Below, one piece after another: positions 62,589 to 64,000 of a DNA stretch of 64,000 nucleotides. Origin of the DNA: Actinoplanes teichomyceticus ATCC 31121 (GTDB taxonomy: Bacteria > Actinomycetota > Actinomycetes > Mycobacteriales > Micromonosporaceae); contig NZ_CP023865.1 in the NCBI RefSeq assembly GCF_003711105.1, forward strand, positions 3,311,001 through 3,375,000, read 5' to 3'. Within the stretch, counting starts at the first letter, position 1; each line of letters starts with the position of its first letter. The position numbers and the translations under genes are program-made. Below the pieces are notes generated by a model, which did not search any database, was not told where the DNA came from, and saw nothing but the letters and a program-made list of their open reading frames with translations.

Positions 62589-64000
62589 CGGCGCCCCAGG
62601 ACGGTTCGCACGTCGTCAGCCTGCTGGACACCTTCGCCGGACACGGCGACCGGGTGGCGTTCGACGAGGGGGCGCGCACGCTGACCTACGCCCAGCTGCC
62701 GGCCATGGTGTACCGGCTGGCCCGGGCGCTGTCGGCCGGCGGGCTGCGACGGCACGACGGCATCGTGGCCCTGGCCGCCAACCGGCCCGAGATGCTGATG
62801 GTCCAGCTCGCCGCCCAGCTGATCGGCTGCTACTACGCCGGCGTGCCCGGCGTGCTCTCGGTGGACGATCAGCGGGCGCTGATCGCCGACAGCGGGGCGC
62901 GGGCGCTCCTCTACGACCCGGCCCAGCACGCCGAGCGGGTCGCCGAACTGGTCGGGCACCAACCGGTCGACATCCTTCTGAGCCTCGGCAGCGGCGACGC
63001 CGGCGTGGACCTCCTGGCGGCCGCCGCCGGGCACAGCGCCGACCCCGTGCCCCCGCGGGGCGACCCGGCCGACATCGCCGAGCTGGTGTACACCAGCGGC
63101 AGCACCGGGCGGCCCAAGGCCGCGTCCTTCACGTTCCGGCAGTGCGCCGCACTGGTCGACTTCTGGCGCCGGCAGCTGGCCGGTGACTCGCCGGAGGCGG
63201 CCGTGTACCGGGCGGCGGGGTGCCGGGTGCTGTGGTCCATGCCGTTCCTGTGGCTGTCCGGGCCGACCGTCCTGCCCGCCCTGACCGGCGGCGCGGCGTT
63301 CGTCGTCCGCAACACCCCCGCAGCGCGGGACGTGCTGCGGGCGGCCGAGCAGGAGGCGGTCACCGTGCTGACGATGCCGCCGTCGCGGATGTACCGGCTG
63401 CTGGACGAGCCGTACCTGGAGCACGCCGACCTGTCCCGGTTGGAGCTGCTGGTGTACCACAGCTCGGCGGCGACGCCCGCGCGGCTGCGGGAGGCGGGGG
63501 AGAGGCTGGGACCGGTGCTGCTGCAGAGCTACGGGCAGACCGAGACCAAAATGATCTCCGCGCTCGACCCGAGCGAGCATGCCCGCCCGGACGGCGAGCT
63601 GCTGCGGTCGGCGGGGCGGCCCCGGCCCGGTGTCGAGGTGCAGGTCCGCGACGACGCCGGGACCGTGCTCGGCCCCGGCGAGGTCGGCGAGGTCTGGGTC
63701 CGGTCTCCGATGATCATGGAGGGGTACTGGCGTGCGCCGGAGCTGACCGCCGCCACCAAGATCGACGGCTGGATCCGCACCCGGGACGTCGGCCGCTGGG
63801 ACGCCGACGGATACCTCTACCTCGTCGACCGGCTGCGCGACGTGGTGATCGTCGACGGGATCACCTGCTACACCCGCGAGATCGAGGACGTCCTGGCCAC
63901 CCACCCCGCGGTGCGCCGGGCGGCGGTCGTCGGCCGGCCCGACGACCAGACGGGCGAGGCGGTGCACGCCTTCGTGGTCCTCGCCGCCGGCGCGCGGGTC
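62585..64000 (+). CDS. AMP-forming acyl/aryl-acid ligase (adenylation enzyme), 3' end outside the window
   Basis: At least 472 residues of an ANL-superfamily adenylating enzyme, open to the right edge. The phosphate loop is LVYTSGSTGRPKA (A3), the A5 region is LQSYGQTETKM, and the A7-A8 hinge region reads DGWIRTRDVGRWDADGYLYL then DRLRDVVIVDGI. The A4 position, where amino-acid-activating NRPS domains have an Asp, reads PFLWLSGPTV, with no acidic residue, so the substrate is probably a carboxylic (fatty or aryl) acid rather than an amino acid. It is the fifth coupled gene of the cluster; it may activate a starter acid for a lipopeptide or an aryl cap, or form an acyl-CoA. Confidence 0.88.
   Translation, partial: MTAPQDGSHVVSLLDTFAGHGDRVAFDEGARTLTYAQLPAMVYRLARALSAGGLRRHDGIVALAANRPEMLMVQLAAQLIGCYYAGVPGVLSVDDQRALIADSGARALLYDPAQHAERVAELVGHQPVDILLSLGSGDAGVDLLAAAAGHSADPVPPRGDPADIAELVYTSGSTGRPKAASFTFRQCAALVDFWRRQLAGDSPEAAVYRAAGCRVLWSMPFLWLSGPTVLPALTGGAAFVVRNTPAARDVLRAAEQEAVTVLTMPPSRMYRLLDEPYLEHADLSRLELLVYHSSAATPARLREAGERLGPVLLQSYGQTETKMISALDPSEHARPDGELLRSAGRPRPGVEVQVRDDAGTVLGPGEVGEVWVRSPMIMEGYWRAPELTAATKIDGWIRTRDVGRWDADGYLYLVDRLRDVVIVDGITCYTREIEDVLATHPAVRRAAVVGRPDDQTGEAVHAFVVLAAGARV

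Overview
The window is very GC-rich, with GC3-biased coding, many GTG starts and frequent 1-4 nt gene overlaps. Tat-type and lipoprotein signals, a SigB/SigF-type sigma factor with RsbW-like kinases, a CYP105-like P450 with a 3Fe-4S ferredoxin, and a hydroxyphenylglycine gene set all point to a filamentous actinomycete, most likely of the Micromonosporaceae (Actinoplanes-like). That placement rests on gene content only; no rRNA or marker gene is present. No tRNA, rRNA, IS element, integrase or CRISPR array was recognised.

Layout. (1) 2-4147: a fully overlapping five-gene operon with three glycosyltransferases, a basic protein of unknown function and a small zinc-knuckle protein. (2) 4707-8281: secreted proteins (a DUF6209-like two-repeat protein, a lipoprotein, an M4 metalloprotease). 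(3) 8868-12663: an OmpR-type regulator and sensor kinase around a small membrane protein, then a spermidine-synthase-fold protein whose 3' end is duplicated in a 55 bp tandem repeat. (4) 12922-24893: a large secreted GH2 enzyme, a spore photoproduct lyase-like radical SAM protein, an S9 peptidase, a chemoreceptor, an MFS transporter and LacI regulator sharing a perfect operator, and a methyltransferase. (5) 24934-28533: a divergent NamZ-like muramidase and serine hydrolase, probably for peptidoglycan turnover. (6) 28623-37524: stress and signalling genes (anti-sigma kinase, sigma factor, a seven-repeat HAMP hybrid kinase, another GT4, a soluble kinase and a NarL-type regulator). (7) 37561-46851: MntH-type transporter with Mn catalase, several small proteins, a GH130-like enzyme, a second RsbW-like ATPase, HflX, P450 with ferredoxin. 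(8) 47026-53441: four consecutive secreted pectate lyases facing a ROK regulator. (9) 53479-57013: a three-gene cell-wall operon. (10) 57326-58408: a lipoprotein esterase. (11) 58805-64000: hmaS-hmo-hpgT-mbtH-AMP ligase, the left end of a nonribosomal peptide cluster that continues beyond the window.

How the genes fit together. The last block makes L-4-hydroxyphenylglycine from 4-hydroxyphenylpyruvate (HmaS, Hmo, HpgT) and supplies the MbtH partner that many NRPS adenylation domains need. The pectate lyases and ROK protein form a likely self-contained pectin-use locus. The sigma factor, two RsbW-like ATPases, the Mn catalase/MntH pair and several small hydrophilic proteins may belong to one general stress response.

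A notable non-coding trait is the large number of short tandem repeats (periods 17, 21, 27, 33, 42, 43-44 and 55 bp), almost all between genes or at gene ends. Many strong inverted repeats immediately follow stop codons and are probably terminators.
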